64,000 nt of DNA from Bacteroidota bacterium (GTDB taxonomy: Bacteria > Bacteroidota > Bacteroidia > Chitinophagales > Chitinophagaceae), in assembly GCA_023387985.1 (NCBI GenBank), contig JAEWHC010000008.1, positions 186,001-250,000 of the forward strand, read 5' to 3'. Within the stretch, counting starts at the first letter, position 1. Each line of letters opens with the position of its first letter. A program made the position numbers and the translations under genes. The notes beneath the pieces are model-generated. The model did no database searches and was not told the DNA's origin. It saw nothing but the letters and a program-made list of their open reading frames with translations. Below are positions 19,278-27,705 of the stretch, piece after piece.

Positions 19278-19285
19278 TACATTTG
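19278..19285 (+). promoter_or_regulatory. -7 promoter element of the beta-helix lipoprotein
   Basis: TACATTTG is an exact TAnnTTTG match, 3 nt before ATG 19289 and 9 nt before ATG 19295. It predicts an almost leaderless message and excludes any start upstream of 19289. Confidence 0.5.
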
Positions 19286-19288
19286 CAA

Positions 19289-20710
19289 ATGCCCATGAAG
19301 CTCCGATCCCTGTATATCATTCTTGCAGCCTTTGCGTTCAGCTTTTGGATGTCTTGCGATAAACCCCAACTTACCACCTCACCCGATGCCAGGCTGGAGA
19401 TGGGCATTGATACCCTGAGGTTCGATACGGTGTTTACCGGAAAGGGCACCATTACCCGGGCCTTCGTGATCCGAAATCCAAACCGGGCGGATATAATCAT
19501 CAACCGTATTTACGCGGGGAATGCTTCAGGCTTTCAATTGAATATCAATGGAATGCCTGCTGATGATGCAGGCAACATCCGCATCCGGGGTGGCGACAGC
19601 ATTTATGTTTTTGTACGGGCCGCAATTGATCCCACACAGGAAGCAAATCCTTTTGTTCTTCACGACAGCATCCGGGTGGAATACAATACCCAAATCGATA
19701 AGGTGATGCTGAATGCCTGGGCCAGGAATGCTGTTTATATTAAGGCCGGTTTTATTGAAGAAAATACCACCTGGCACAAACGCCTGCCCATCATCCTTAC
19801 CGGACCGGTGATTGTAGATGAAAACATTATCCTGCAAATAGAAGCAGGTACCGAAATATTTGCTGAAGCGGGTGCGCCTTTTATCGTAAATGGCACCTTG
19901 AAAGCGATGGGCGGCCCGGAAGATGGCCAACGCATTGTGTTTCGTGGCTCCCGGCTTGATGCACCCTATAGCGAAATACCGGGAACCTGGCCGGGCATTC
20001 TTTTGAACGGCAGTTCCCGGGTGAATAACCTGCAATATGTAACTGTACTGAACGCTTATAAAGGGCTGACGGTTTATGGCAATACGCAGGCAGCTTTTCC
20101 GCAGGTTTTGCTCAATGGATGCATTTTTCACAACCATTTTGACGCGGCACTCCATGCCATCAATGGGGGAATGCGGATCACCAACAGCCAATTCACGCAA
20201 TCGGGAAACGATGGCATTCCGGCAAGCAGTGGCCATACGGTGTTGCTTGAAGGCGGGCGCTATTCCATAGAACACAGTACCCTCTCCACCTACAGCAGCT
20301 TTTTTACCAACCACAGGCAACCAACCCTGGCCATCAGCAACCAACATAACGGTACACCGATTGATGTAGATGTCAGCCTGGTGAATTCAATCGTTTACGG
20401 TAAGGGCAGTTTTACCGGAGATGAGATCCTGTTACAAAAATCCGGAAATGCATCCTGGTCGGTTCAACTTGACCACTTGTTATATGAACAAAAATCCACG
20501 CTCCAAAACGTGATGGTTACGAATGCGTTGTTGAATGTGGATCCGCTTTTTGACACCATAAATACGGGGCGGAACATCTATCGCTTCACCCTGCGTGAAA
20601 ACAGCCCGGCCATTGATGCCGGAAAAACCACAACGCTTACGCTGGATTTGCTGGGAAATCCACGGCTTGCCGGCACCAAACCGGATCTGGGGAGCTACGA
20701 AGCACAATAG
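19289..20710 (+). CDS. Predicted parallel beta-helix lipoprotein
   Basis: The protein has about 473 residues. The N-terminus is a signal peptide with a lipobox-like FWMSC. The first 150 residues look like a beta-sandwich (RFDTVFTGKGTITRAFVIRNPNRADIIINRI). From about 160 onward there are repeated short strands with Asn/Gly turns (ILTGPVIVDENIILQIEAG, LNGCIFHNHFDAALHAING, NSQFTQSGNDGI), typical of a right-handed parallel beta-helix as in pectate-lyase-like and NosD-like proteins. The end, SPAIDAGKTT and DLGSYEAQ, matches the common closing motif of Bacteroidota surface beta-helix proteins. No catalytic residues were identified. Start could be 19289 or the Met at 19295. Confidence 0.78.
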   Translation: MPMKLRSLYIILAAFAFSFWMSCDKPQLTTSPDARLEMGIDTLRFDTVFTGKGTITRAFVIRNPNRADIIINRIYAGNASGFQLNINGMPADDAGNIRIRGGDSIYVFVRAAIDPTQEANPFVLHDSIRVEYNTQIDKVMLNAWARNAVYIKAGFIEENTTWHKRLPIILTGPVIVDENIILQIEAGTEIFAEAGAPFIVNGTLKAMGGPEDGQRIVFRGSRLDAPYSEIPGTWPGILLNGSSRVNNLQYVTVLNAYKGLTVYGNTQAAFPQVLLNGCIFHNHFDAALHAINGGMRITNSQFTQSGNDGIPASSGHTVLLEGGRYSIEHSTLSTYSSFFTNHRQPTLAISNQHNGTPIDVDVSLVNSIVYGKGSFTGDEILLQKSGNASWSVQLDHLLYEQKSTLQNVMVTNALLNVDPLFDTINTGRNIYRFTLRENSPAIDAGKTTTLTLDLLGNPRLAGTKPDLGSYEAQ

Positions 20711-20718
20711 AAATCTGG

Positions 20719-21846
20719 TCAGGGCTGTAGCACAGATTCAATGGCTTTTTTGTTTACAAATCCCTTGAGGCTCGCCTGATTTTCCACGCGGAAAAAGCTG
20801 GATGTCAGCGCATTTACGGTGAGGGTATCGTTGCGGGCAAAGCGAACACGTTGCGATTTTTCATCCGGCAATATCCAGCCATGGGTATTGGCTTTGAGTA
20901 CGGCGCGCCGCGCAGCGGGAAGTGCATCTTCCGGTGCAATCGCTGCTGTTTTTGGTTGAATAAAGCTCCAGGGATTGATGGCGCCATCCCGGGTATAAAT
21001 GCCCAGGTGCAAATGGGGCGGAGTGGTGCGGGCATTGCCGGTGTTCCCCACGAGGCCAATGGTATCGCCTTTTCGCACGGAGCTTCCGGCAACCGCGATC
21101 TGCGAATCGAGGTGGGCATAGTAAAGGGTGAACGGCAATTTACGGTGCTGCTGAAAAACCACTTTGCCCCCCAGGTTATTTTCACCAACCCGTGAGATAA
21201 AACCGTCTGCCATAGCCAATACGGGGCTGCCCCTGGCCGCGAAAATGTCGATGCCCTCATGGCTTCTCGCCCCTCCATCGCGGGCCACGCCCCAATGGCT
21301 TCCTATGTGGGATTTAATTCCCTCAGGGATGGGCCAGCCCAGCAATGGCGTATTGTTCACCTCGAGGCTGTAATCTCCGCGGTAATCTGTTTGTGGCTGT
21401 ATCCGCAGGATCCAGGTATCCCCATGAACGGTTTCCGTTTCAAAATGAAGCCGCGATGTATCGGCATTGAAGATCCAGCGCCCGCCACCCGAATCTACAC
21501 GCAACAGATCAGCATACAAAGGACGACTGCCATTATTCACAATACGGATATCCAGCATGCGGCCTGGCGGCAGACTAATGGAGTAGGCAACTGCTTCCGC
21601 TTCGCGAAATCTGGCTTTCTCCGAATAAACATCGCCAATAACTAAAGGGTTCTTTATAGCAACCTGACCCAGGCTGTCCCATGCTTCGGCCAATGCTTTG
21701 GATTCTTTGTGCAACAATCGTGTATAGGATTCCCGTTGCGATTTTGGCTTGAAAAGTCCTTCCAGGAAACCCTGCCGGCAGGCATAGAAAAACACAAACC
21801 CGATGAGGATCAGGTAAACAAAGACCGATATGCTGGCCCGGGACAT
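20719..21846 (-). CDS. M23 family metallopeptidase (LytM-like)
   Basis: This 375-residue cell-envelope protein has an N-terminal membrane or lipoprotein signal (ISVFVYLILIGFVFFYAC), a central beta-rich region, and a LytM/M23 zinc endopeptidase domain from about 175 to 305. The domain shows HEGIDIFA (HxxxD), YAHLD and the HLHLGI motif (HxH), so the metal site is complete. A C-terminal SH3-like region follows (RVRFARNDTLTVNA to the end). It would cleave peptidoglycan cross-bridges. The Met at 21846 is chosen over the longer frame because TACCTTTG lies 5 nt before it. It is the last of four co-directional genes. Confidence 0.88.
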   Translation of the reverse strand: MSRASISVFVYLILIGFVFFYACRQGFLEGLFKPKSQRESYTRLLHKESKALAEAWDSLGQVAIKNPLVIGDVYSEKARFREAEAVAYSISLPPGRMLDIRIVNNGSRPLYADLLRVDSGGGRWIFNADTSRLHFETETVHGDTWILRIQPQTDYRGDYSLEVNNTPLLGWPIPEGIKSHIGSHWGVARDGGARSHEGIDIFAARGSPVLAMADGFISRVGENNLGGKVVFQQHRKLPFTLYYAHLDSQIAVAGSSVRKGDTIGLVGNTGNARTTPPHLHLGIYTRDGAINPWSFIQPKTAAIAPEDALPAARRAVLKANTHGWILPDEKSQRVRFARNDTLTVNALTSSFFRVENQASLKGFVNKKAIESVLQP

Positions 21847-21851
21847 ACCCG

Positions 21852-21859
21852 CAAAGGTA
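21852..21859 (-). promoter_or_regulatory. -7 promoter element of the M23 peptidase gene
   Basis: TACCTTTG on the minus strand is an exact TAnnTTTG match located 5 nt before the ATG at 21846. It lies in the 55-bp gap after the flavin reductase gene, so the peptidase can be transcribed on its own. Confidence 0.55.
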
Positions 21860-21901
21860 AAAAATTGAGCCTTAAGGGTCTGTGAAGGTAGAAAGTGCCG
21901 G

Positions 21902-22786
21902 CTACACCTCACCCATCAACAGCACCTGCCAGGCTTTTGCCACTTCGCCGCTATCGAGTATTGAGCCTGCATATTTGTGCAATTCTTCTTCCATGATCAG
22001 GGGATTATTGGAATCGTATTGCATGATTTGTTTAACCCGTTCATCCGTAAAGGCGGGATCAGGATCCGGGATGGCAGTCACATTCGCCAGCATGCCCAAT
22101 TGGTTCCCGGTTAGAAAACGGCTTTTGCGGATGGCAACCGGCAACTGTTCGAATCCAATGCCGAGCTCCACATTGGGTTTATGCACTTCAAAAACGGCAT
22201 TGCCGCTTGCCCGGCAATAAAAATCTTTGCCCATGCGGGCCACAAGGTCAATTTTATGCGGATCGATCATGCCGTCTGCATCCAGAATTTCTTCGTTGAT
22301 GTGCATCATCAACACTTCACAAATCACGAGATTTCCGGCGCCGCCGCCAGTACCGGTTTCAATAACATCACGCACTTTACATTCGATCTGTACCGGGCTT
22401 TCCGCCACCCGGAAAGGACGAATCATTTCGGAAGGCAGTTTGGTAAATCCCGATTTAATGAATTCATCAACAGACTCCGGATATTCACAGCTTGCCAGGC
22501 TCACCTGCTGCACCATGGAATAGCTGACCATGTTGATTACCACCTCGCCATTGGCTTTTACATTGTGGAGGGTATCTTTCAGTGTATTGTTGCGCACCCT
22601 GCGGGAAGGTGAAAAAATGAGCGTTGCAGGGTTGCTGCCAAATACATTGAAAAAACTAAAAGGACTGAGGTTTGGCTCCCCTTTTTCATTTACGGTGCTG
22701 GCAAAGCAAATAGGCCGTGGCGACACGGAGCCCAGTAAAAACTGATGCAATTTTCGGGTCGGAATTTCTCCTGGAACAACTTTCAT
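21902..22786 (-). CDS. Flavin reductase-like (FMN-binding split barrel) protein
   Basis: This 294-residue cytoplasmic protein has the flavin reductase-like split-barrel domain in its first two thirds: LLGSVSPRPICFASTVNEKG, NLSPFSFFNVFGSNPATLIFSP and NGEVVINMV are the FMN-binding landmarks. Residues after about 210 form a family-specific extension. Members bind FMN and reduce flavin or small substrates with NAD(P)H. The physiological substrate is not evident. It starts 13 bp after the amidohydrolase stop, so it belongs to that operon. Confidence 0.87.
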   Translation of the reverse strand: MKVVPGEIPTRKLHQFLLGSVSPRPICFASTVNEKGEPNLSPFSFFNVFGSNPATLIFSPSRRVRNNTLKDTLHNVKANGEVVINMVSYSMVQQVSLASCEYPESVDEFIKSGFTKLPSEMIRPFRVAESPVQIECKVRDVIETGTGGGAGNLVICEVLMMHINEEILDADGMIDPHKIDLVARMGKDFYCRASGNAVFEVHKPNVELGIGFEQLPVAIRKSRFLTGNQLGMLANVTAIPDPDPAFTDERVKQIMQYDSNNPLIMEEELHKYAGSILDSGEVAKAWQVLLMGEV

Positions 22787-22799
22787 AATCCTGCAAATA

Positions 22800-23972
22800 T
22801 TAATATAATCTTTCTATTGATGCGTGAGCCAATCCGCCAGTTTCAGAAACATCTTTCAACAACAAGATTCCTGGCTTCATTCCTTGTCTGAATTCCCCAA
22901 AGCGGTTTTCGCATTGCAGGGCCCGGGCACCATTGCTCGTAGCCCATTTTAGCAATTCTACAGCAATTAACCCGGGAAAATGTTGCTGCAAAACCTGTAC
23001 CTCACCTAAAACCGAAAGCCGGTGATTGGAGGCAAGGCTATCTGTACCAATGCACAGGTTCAGGCCGGCCTTTTTCAGGAACGGAACATTGGGAAGCGGG
23101 TTTCCGATGTATAAATTGGCATTCGGGCAAAGGCAGAAATAATGCCGGATACCGGGGTCCAGATGCTGCAGATCTTCTTTACCGGTATAACAATTGTGGA
23201 TCCAGAGCATCTGATGTTGCGGCCTGAGCTGCTCCTGCACGCTTGCCAGCACACTTTTATCTTCGGGTCGGTAAAAATCAAGGCTGATGTTCAGTGATTC
23301 ATACAAACGCAGCATATCGCCTTGCTTGAACCTTAAAAATTCAATCTCCGCTGCGCTTTCCTGGTTGTGAATGCACTGGAGCTTTTCGTCGAGGGCAGCA
23401 ATTTTTCCATACAAATCCGGCGAAATGGTATACGGCGCATGAGGTACAATACCAACCGGCATTTCAGGCAAAGCCTTCCTGAAAAACTCGGCGAGCATTT
23501 GCCCTCTCGCAAAACGTTCCTCCGCCAGGGCAGGCACAAGACCGGTGACTTCAATAAAATTGTGGAACCACAACTTGCCTTGCATTTTGGCGGCAACCGA
23601 AACCGTGGTATTCGAAATATCTCCAACGGCGTTGATGCCCTGTTCAAACATTTCATCTGCCGCTTCAACGGCAAGGGCTTCCGCCTGTTCGGCATGGGTT
23701 CCGCGTTTGGTAAAAACGCCAAGCAGGAAATCTGCCATCCCGGTTTTTTCAGGCATCATGCCCCGCATATTGCTCAATTCCAGGTGGCAATGCGCATTTA
23801 CAAATCCCGGGGAAAGCCAGCCTTTCCGATGATTGATCTTGACCGGGTCCACCGCTTCCGCGTCAATGACGGCTTCTATCACTCCCTCCTGTTTTACAAC
23901 AAGCAGTTTATCCTTCCAGAGGGAATATCCATCGAAGATTGCATCGGCACTTAAGAATTCAAAACGGGCCAT
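22800..23972 (-). CDS. Amidohydrolase (chlorohydrolase/deaminase type)
   Basis: This 390-residue metal-dependent hydrolase belongs to the AtzA/TrzN/SsnA-like deaminase group. It has an N-terminal beta-sandwich, then the HxH metal motif in GFVNAHCHLELS (H61, H63), VPHAPYTIS, IHNQES with the third His, and GTDSLASNHR with the conserved Asp. Purine-like deaminases, including aminofutalosine deaminases of menaquinone synthesis, have this build, but specificity cannot be read here. The Met at 23972 is favoured over the longer frame since it follows the SDR stop by 1 nt and gives the usual N-terminus. Confidence 0.88.
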   Translation of the reverse strand: MARFEFLSADAIFDGYSLWKDKLLVVKQEGVIEAVIDAEAVDPVKINHRKGWLSPGFVNAHCHLELSNMRGMMPEKTGMADFLLGVFTKRGTHAEQAEALAVEAADEMFEQGINAVGDISNTTVSVAAKMQGKLWFHNFIEVTGLVPALAEERFARGQMLAEFFRKALPEMPVGIVPHAPYTISPDLYGKIAALDEKLQCIHNQESAAEIEFLRFKQGDMLRLYESLNISLDFYRPEDKSVLASVQEQLRPQHQMLWIHNCYTGKEDLQHLDPGIRHYFCLCPNANLYIGNPLPNVPFLKKAGLNLCIGTDSLASNHRLSVLGEVQVLQQHFPGLIAVELLKWATSNGARALQCENRFGEFRQGMKPGILLLKDVSETGGLAHASIERLY

Positions 23973-23973
23973 A

Positions 23974-24681
23974 TCAGAGATCTCCAAGTATTGGGCGGAT
24001 AATGATTTCTTCCGGGCAAGCCCGGGGGCTAAGTTGCGCAGCGGCAAATACAAGGCTTGCAACATCTTTCGCTTCCATGAGGCGCTCGGCTAACATTCCG
24101 CTTTCAGCCCAACTGTCAGTATAAACCGCACCGGGCAAAATATTGGTCACTTTTATGTGGTAAGGCATCATTTCCTGGCGCAGGTTTTTACCAAATCCCA
24201 GCAAAGCAAATTTGCTGATGCTGTAGGAACCTCCGTTTTTATAAGCGGCAAAAGACGCGATGGAGCACATATTGAAGATGTGGCCGCTTTTTCGTTCCAT
24301 CATGCCGGGCAACAATGCACGGGTAAGGTTGTAAGCTGAAAGCAAATTCACATTCAGCATTTTTTCGAGTGTGCCATTTTCTTCATTATGAATGCTTCCG
24401 GGAATAAAATATCCGGCATTGTTTACCAGCACATCGGCAACCACTTTTTTACCCTGCAACCATGTCTTCAGTTTTTGCACGCCTTTACCTTCCGAGAGGT
24501 CGGCCGCAATCCACTCAATGCGGTTCGGGGGAAAACGTTCAGTCAACACTTCTGCGGCGGCCCGGATTCTGCTTTCATTTTGGGAACTTAAGAACAGGGA
24601 ATTTTGCGGACCAGCCTCCGCAAATTTTTCCGCAATGGCGAATCCAATGCCTCTTGAGGCCCCGGTAATAACAATATTCAT
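23974..24681 (-). CDS. Short-chain dehydrogenase/reductase
   Basis: This 235-residue classical SDR has the NAD(P)-binding GASRGIG (residues 7-13), NNAG, and a catalytic YSISK with an upstream Ser in NMCSIASF. The frame is open 48 codons further upstream, but TAACTTTG placed 5 nt before the Met at 24681 and the immediate MNIVITGASRG start decide for this one. It leads a tightly packed minus-strand operon with the amidohydrolase (1-nt gap) and the flavin reductase. Substrate unknown. Confidence 0.9.
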   Translation of the reverse strand: MNIVITGASRGIGFAIAEKFAEAGPQNSLFLSSQNESRIRAAAEVLTERFPPNRIEWIAADLSEGKGVQKLKTWLQGKKVVADVLVNNAGYFIPGSIHNEENGTLEKMLNVNLLSAYNLTRALLPGMMERKSGHIFNMCSIASFAAYKNGGSYSISKFALLGFGKNLRQEMMPYHIKVTNILPGAVYTDSWAESGMLAERLMEAKDVASLVFAAAQLSPRACPEEIIIRPILGDL

Positions 24682-24686
24682 GCTGC

Positions 24687-24694
24687 CAAAGTTA
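24687..24694 (-). promoter_or_regulatory. -7 promoter element of the SDR operon
   Basis: TAACTTTG (minus strand) is an exact TAnnTTTG match, 5 nt before the ATG at 24681. It predicts a near-leaderless operon mRNA. Confidence 0.55.
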
Positions 24695-24780
24695 GCCCGA
24701 TTCAGAAAATTTACGTAAAGGGCATTGCTAAGGTTTTGGAAGAACGCACATCGTCTCATTCCTGTGTTGTAGCTTGCCGC

Positions 24781-25536
24781 ATGAACCGGAAGCAGTACAG
24801 GCATTTGTTTTTTGATCTTGACCATACCCTTTGGGATTTCGAGACCAACAGCTATGAAACCTTCAAAACATTATACGCCCGCCATGGCCTTGATGCCCGG
24901 CTCACGCCGGATTTTGATGATTTTTACAGCAAATACCGCGTTCACAACGCGAGGCTTTGGGAGCGCTACCGCAATGGCCATATTCGCCAGGAAGACCTGC
25001 GCTGGAAAAGGCTCTGGCATACGATGCTGGAATACAAACTGGCCAACGATGTGCTGGCCAAACAACTGAGCGGTGAGTACCTTGAACTGTTGCCCCGGCA
25101 ATCCGCGCTGTTTCCCCATACCCACGAACTGCTTCGCTACCTGCGTGAAAAAGACTATATCCTCCATTTGATCACCAATGGTTTTGAAGAAGTGCAGCAC
25201 GCGAAAATTGCATCTTCCAACCTTGGAGAATATTTCGTGCAGATAGTTACCAGCGAACGGGCCATGTCCTTGAAACCACACAAAGAAATTTTCGATTTTG
25301 CACTCTGCGAATCCGGAGCCAACGCGGAGGAAAGCATAATGATTGGTGACAACCAGGATGCGGACATTGCCGGGGCGCTCGACGCAGGATGGGATGCCAT
25401 TTTTGTAAACCACACCCGGGAAACCATCATCCGCAAACCCACATTCACGGTAACCCATTTAAGCCAACTCGAAGCGATATTTCAAGGTGTGGCAACACCA
25501 AAAAATGAACCGCACACCAAGAGTGGAATATCTTAA
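24781..25536 (+). CDS. YjjG-type HAD nucleotidase
   Basis: This 251-residue HAD-superfamily phosphatase is of the YjjG/YfnB noncanonical pyrimidine nucleotidase type, which dephosphorylates damaged or modified pyrimidine nucleotides. Motif I is FFDLDHTLWDFE with the two Asp. A helical cap follows (about 20-95), motif II is in LHLITNG, Lys in LKPHKEIFD, and motif IV is MIGDNQDADIAGA. The start at 24781 is preferred to the longer frame since it begins just ahead of motif I. It is divergent from the SDR operon. Confidence 0.87.
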   Translation: MNRKQYRHLFFDLDHTLWDFETNSYETFKTLYARHGLDARLTPDFDDFYSKYRVHNARLWERYRNGHIRQEDLRWKRLWHTMLEYKLANDVLAKQLSGEYLELLPRQSALFPHTHELLRYLREKDYILHLITNGFEEVQHAKIASSNLGEYFVQIVTSERAMSLKPHKEIFDFALCESGANAEESIMIGDNQDADIAGALDAGWDAIFVNHTRETIIRKPTFTVTHLSQLEAIFQGVATPKNEPHTKSGIS

Positions 25537-25673
25537 ACTTCCCGGGAAGCGATTGCGGTGTTCACAATAAAGGCAATGCTTAACAGCCTGCCCAAAGGTG
25601 CTGGTGTGCCAAATGAAATAAAAAAAACCATTACGATTATTCGCAATGGCTGAAGTGCATTAAGGAAAAAAGA

Positions 25674-25787
25674 TTACTCGGCTTCTTTTTTCGCAACAGT
25701 TTTTTTCGCGGTGCGGGCTACCCTGAATTTACCAAATGAGCCCTTAAACCGTTTGCCTCTTTTTGTTTTTTTATCACCTTTACCCAT
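25674..25787 (-). CDS. 30S ribosomal protein THX
   Basis: This 37-residue very basic protein starts MGKGDKKTKRGK and contains FKGSFGKFR, the signature of the small THX (S31/PSRP-4-like) ribosomal proteins that sit in the head of the 30S subunit. A Lys/Ala tail follows. An open frame runs further upstream but has no similarity. The Met at 25787 is chosen because of the signature, with a TATATTTG promoter element 24 nt before it. Confidence 0.85.
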   Translation of the reverse strand: MGKGDKKTKRGKRFKGSFGKFRVARTAKKTVAKKEAE

Positions 25788-25811
25788 GGTTCGATTTTTT
25801 TTATTGGAAAA

Positions 25812-25819
25812 CAAATATA
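25812..25819 (-). promoter_or_regulatory. -7 promoter element of the THX gene
   Basis: TATATTTG (minus strand) is an exact TAnnTTTG match, 24 nt upstream of the THX start codon, within the gap between THX and HU. Confidence 0.5.
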
Positions 25820-25872
25820 ATATTTTTCGCTTAACGAAAAGCCAAACGATTCGCCATTGCGGTAACAAAAAA

Positions 25873-25895
25873 GGAGGGGCATGACCTGCACCTCC
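25873..25895 (-). terminator. Terminator of the HU gene
   Basis: GGAGG and CCTCC arms, extended inside by GCA/TGC, are followed on the minus strand by TTTTTT. The hairpin lies about 22 bp past the HU stop. Confidence 0.6.
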
Positions 25896-25917
25896 GTTTT
25901 TGAAAATCTTTTTAGGG

Positions 25918-26187
25918 TTAGATTTTTTCTGAAAGTTCTTTTCCGGGCTTAAAGCGGGCAACTTTTTTTGCCTTGATCTTAATGGCTTCGCCGGTTTGAG
26001 GATTGCGTCCGGTACGGGCAGCACGCTTGGTTACAGAAAAAGTACCAAATCCAACCAAGGTAACTTTGTCTCCTTTTTTCAAGGTACGGGTTACGGCGTC
26101 AACAAATGAATCTACTGCTGCACCGGCCTGGGCTTTAGTGATTTCGGCATCTTCTGCAATCTTGCTAATCAAATCTGATTTGTTCAT
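25918..26187 (-). CDS. HU family DNA-binding protein
   Basis: This 89-residue nucleoid protein has the complete HU fold: two N-terminal helices (MNKSDLISKIAEDAEITKAQAGAAVDSF), then VTLVGFGTFSVTKRAARTGRNPQTGE. The last segment contains the conserved Arg-Asn-Pro tip that intercalates into DNA. KIKAKKVARFKPGKELSEKI closes the domain. It bends and compacts DNA as a dimer. It has its own promoter (TATTTTTG) and terminator. Confidence 0.96.
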   Translation of the reverse strand: MNKSDLISKIAEDAEITKAQAGAAVDSFVDAVTRTLKKGDKVTLVGFGTFSVTKRAARTGRNPQTGEAIKIKAKKVARFKPGKELSEKI

Positions 26188-26213
26188 ACTATTTGTTTTA
26201 AATTTTCAAGTAA

Positions 26214-26221
26214 CAAAAATA
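26214..26221 (-). promoter_or_regulatory. -7 promoter element of the HU gene
   Basis: TATTTTTG (minus strand) matches TAnnTTTG, 26 nt before the HU start codon. Confidence 0.5.
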
Positions 26222-26470
26222 TATACTCATATAGGAGTATTTGAATAGAGTTATTCACATTGCATCCCAGTGAAACCCTTATCCATAGCGGGTTTGGGGC
26301 TCGCAGGCATGGATTTTAAGCGGTCCGGTTTTAGACAAAAGCGCATAAATAACCGTTAAACAGGGGTTTTTAGGTAAAAAATCACGTGAAATGTACTGTT
26401 TATGCAGGTTTCCATTAAATGGAGATCGCAAAAAAACGGTAAGCATTGTGGAAAAGATTATCCACAATGT

Positions 26471-26776
26471 TCAGCCAATCTGATCCATTACGGTGCGAAA
26501 AGCCACCATGTGATCACCCCAACGCTTATGCGACTTCTGCCGCAGTATGGCGCTGTGGCGCGCAATGTAAGCATTGTACAATTCAGGGCTTGCCGATTCA
26601 TATTGGCTCACATAGGTTGGGCCTTCCTCTTCATCTACTTCCAGTAAACGCAATAAACGGTAACTGCTGAAACAACCGGTATCAAGCATTTCAGGCATAT
26701 GCTCCTCCTTCATCCATTTTACCCATTCGGCTGCGTAAGGCCAGCTTATTTTGACGGTAACATTGTAAACCAGCAT
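26471..26776 (-). CDS. DUF4286 family protein
   Basis: This 101-residue protein matches the DUF4286 family found across Bacteroidota. It opens MLVYNVTVKISWPYAAEWVKWMKEEHMPEM and has the alternating strand-helix pattern of a ferredoxin-like alpha/beta barrel domain (CFSSYRLLRLLE, then YVSQYES). No function is known. A Met two codons upstream (26782) is an equally possible start. The gap to exonuclease III is about 12 bp, which suggests cotranscription after xth. Confidence 0.82.
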   Translation of the reverse strand: MLVYNVTVKISWPYAAEWVKWMKEEHMPEMLDTGCFSSYRLLRLLEVDEEEGPTYVSQYESASPELYNAYIARHSAILRQKSHKRWGDHMVAFRTVMDQIG

Positions 26777-26788
26777 AATCATTCCAAT

Positions 26789-27559
26789 TTAAATATCCAG
26801 TTCCAAAAATACGGGGCAATGATCGCTGTGTTTCACTTCAGGATAGATGGCTGCCGCTTTGATCTGCTTTTTCAAATTTTCTGTAACGGTCAGGTAATCG
26901 AGGCGCCAGCCTTTGTTGTTCAGCCGCACACTGGGAAACCGCTGCGACCACCAGGAATAACTTCCCGTCTGAAGGGGATGCAAATGCCGGTAGCTGTCCA
27001 CAAGGTTGCCGGAAAACCATTTGTCCATCCATGCCCGTTCTTCCGGCAAAAATCCGGTGGTATTCCTGTTGCCTGTCGGATCATGGATGTCGATCTCACG
27101 GTGGGCGATATTGTAATCACCGGCTACCACAATTTTCTTCCGTTTCTTCCGTAGCTCCTTTATGTATTCCAGGAACTCATCGAGCCACTGGTATTTATAC
27201 GTTTGCCTTGTTGCACCCATTGTACCGCTAGGAAAATACGCATTCACAATTGTGAGGTCACCAAAATCGGCGCGGATTACCCGACCCTCAAAATCGCTTT
27301 GTTCGTTATTGTGTCCTGTAAAAACCGCATCCGGTTTCCTCCTGCTGAGAATGGCCACCCCACTGTATCCTTTTTTTTGCGCGCTAAACCATTCATGCCT
27401 GTAGCCCAGCTCATCAAGCAAATGGCTTTCCACGTCCTCTTTGTTGGCTTTGATCTCCTGCAGGCAGATGATGTCCGCCGGATCGGTTGCCAGCCAGTCA
27501 ACAAGTCCTTTGCGCATTGCCGCCCGTATGCCATTTACATTGTAAGAAATTATTCTCAT
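26789..27559 (-). CDS. xth: Exodeoxyribonuclease III
   Basis: This 256-residue AP endonuclease and 3'-5' exonuclease of base excision repair has all catalytic motifs of the EEP fold: SYNVNGIRAA, LQEIKA (metal-binding Glu), GDYNIAHREIDIHDP, NNKGWRLDYL and HSDHCPVF (catalytic His). The length is typical. The DUF4286 gene follows closely, and polA lies just beyond on the same strand. Confidence 0.95.
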   Translation of the reverse strand: MRIISYNVNGIRAAMRKGLVDWLATDPADIICLQEIKANKEDVESHLLDELGYRHEWFSAQKKGYSGVAILSRRKPDAVFTGHNNEQSDFEGRVIRADFGDLTIVNAYFPSGTMGATRQTYKYQWLDEFLEYIKELRKKRKKIVVAGDYNIAHREIDIHDPTGNRNTTGFLPEERAWMDKWFSGNLVDSYRHLHPLQTGSYSWWSQRFPSVRLNNKGWRLDYLTVTENLKKQIKAAAIYPEVKHSDHCPVFLELDI

Positions 27560-27705
27560 GGTTAGCGCGTTATCCGATTTTGGCTATTGGCATTTTATTT
27601 TTGTATCAGTAATTTTTCTGAAATCCGGTTGTCATTTCTCAGTGCATCCAATCTTACAATTATTCTCAGACAATTCTTCTTAAATCTTCGGTTCCGGGCC
27701 TAGAT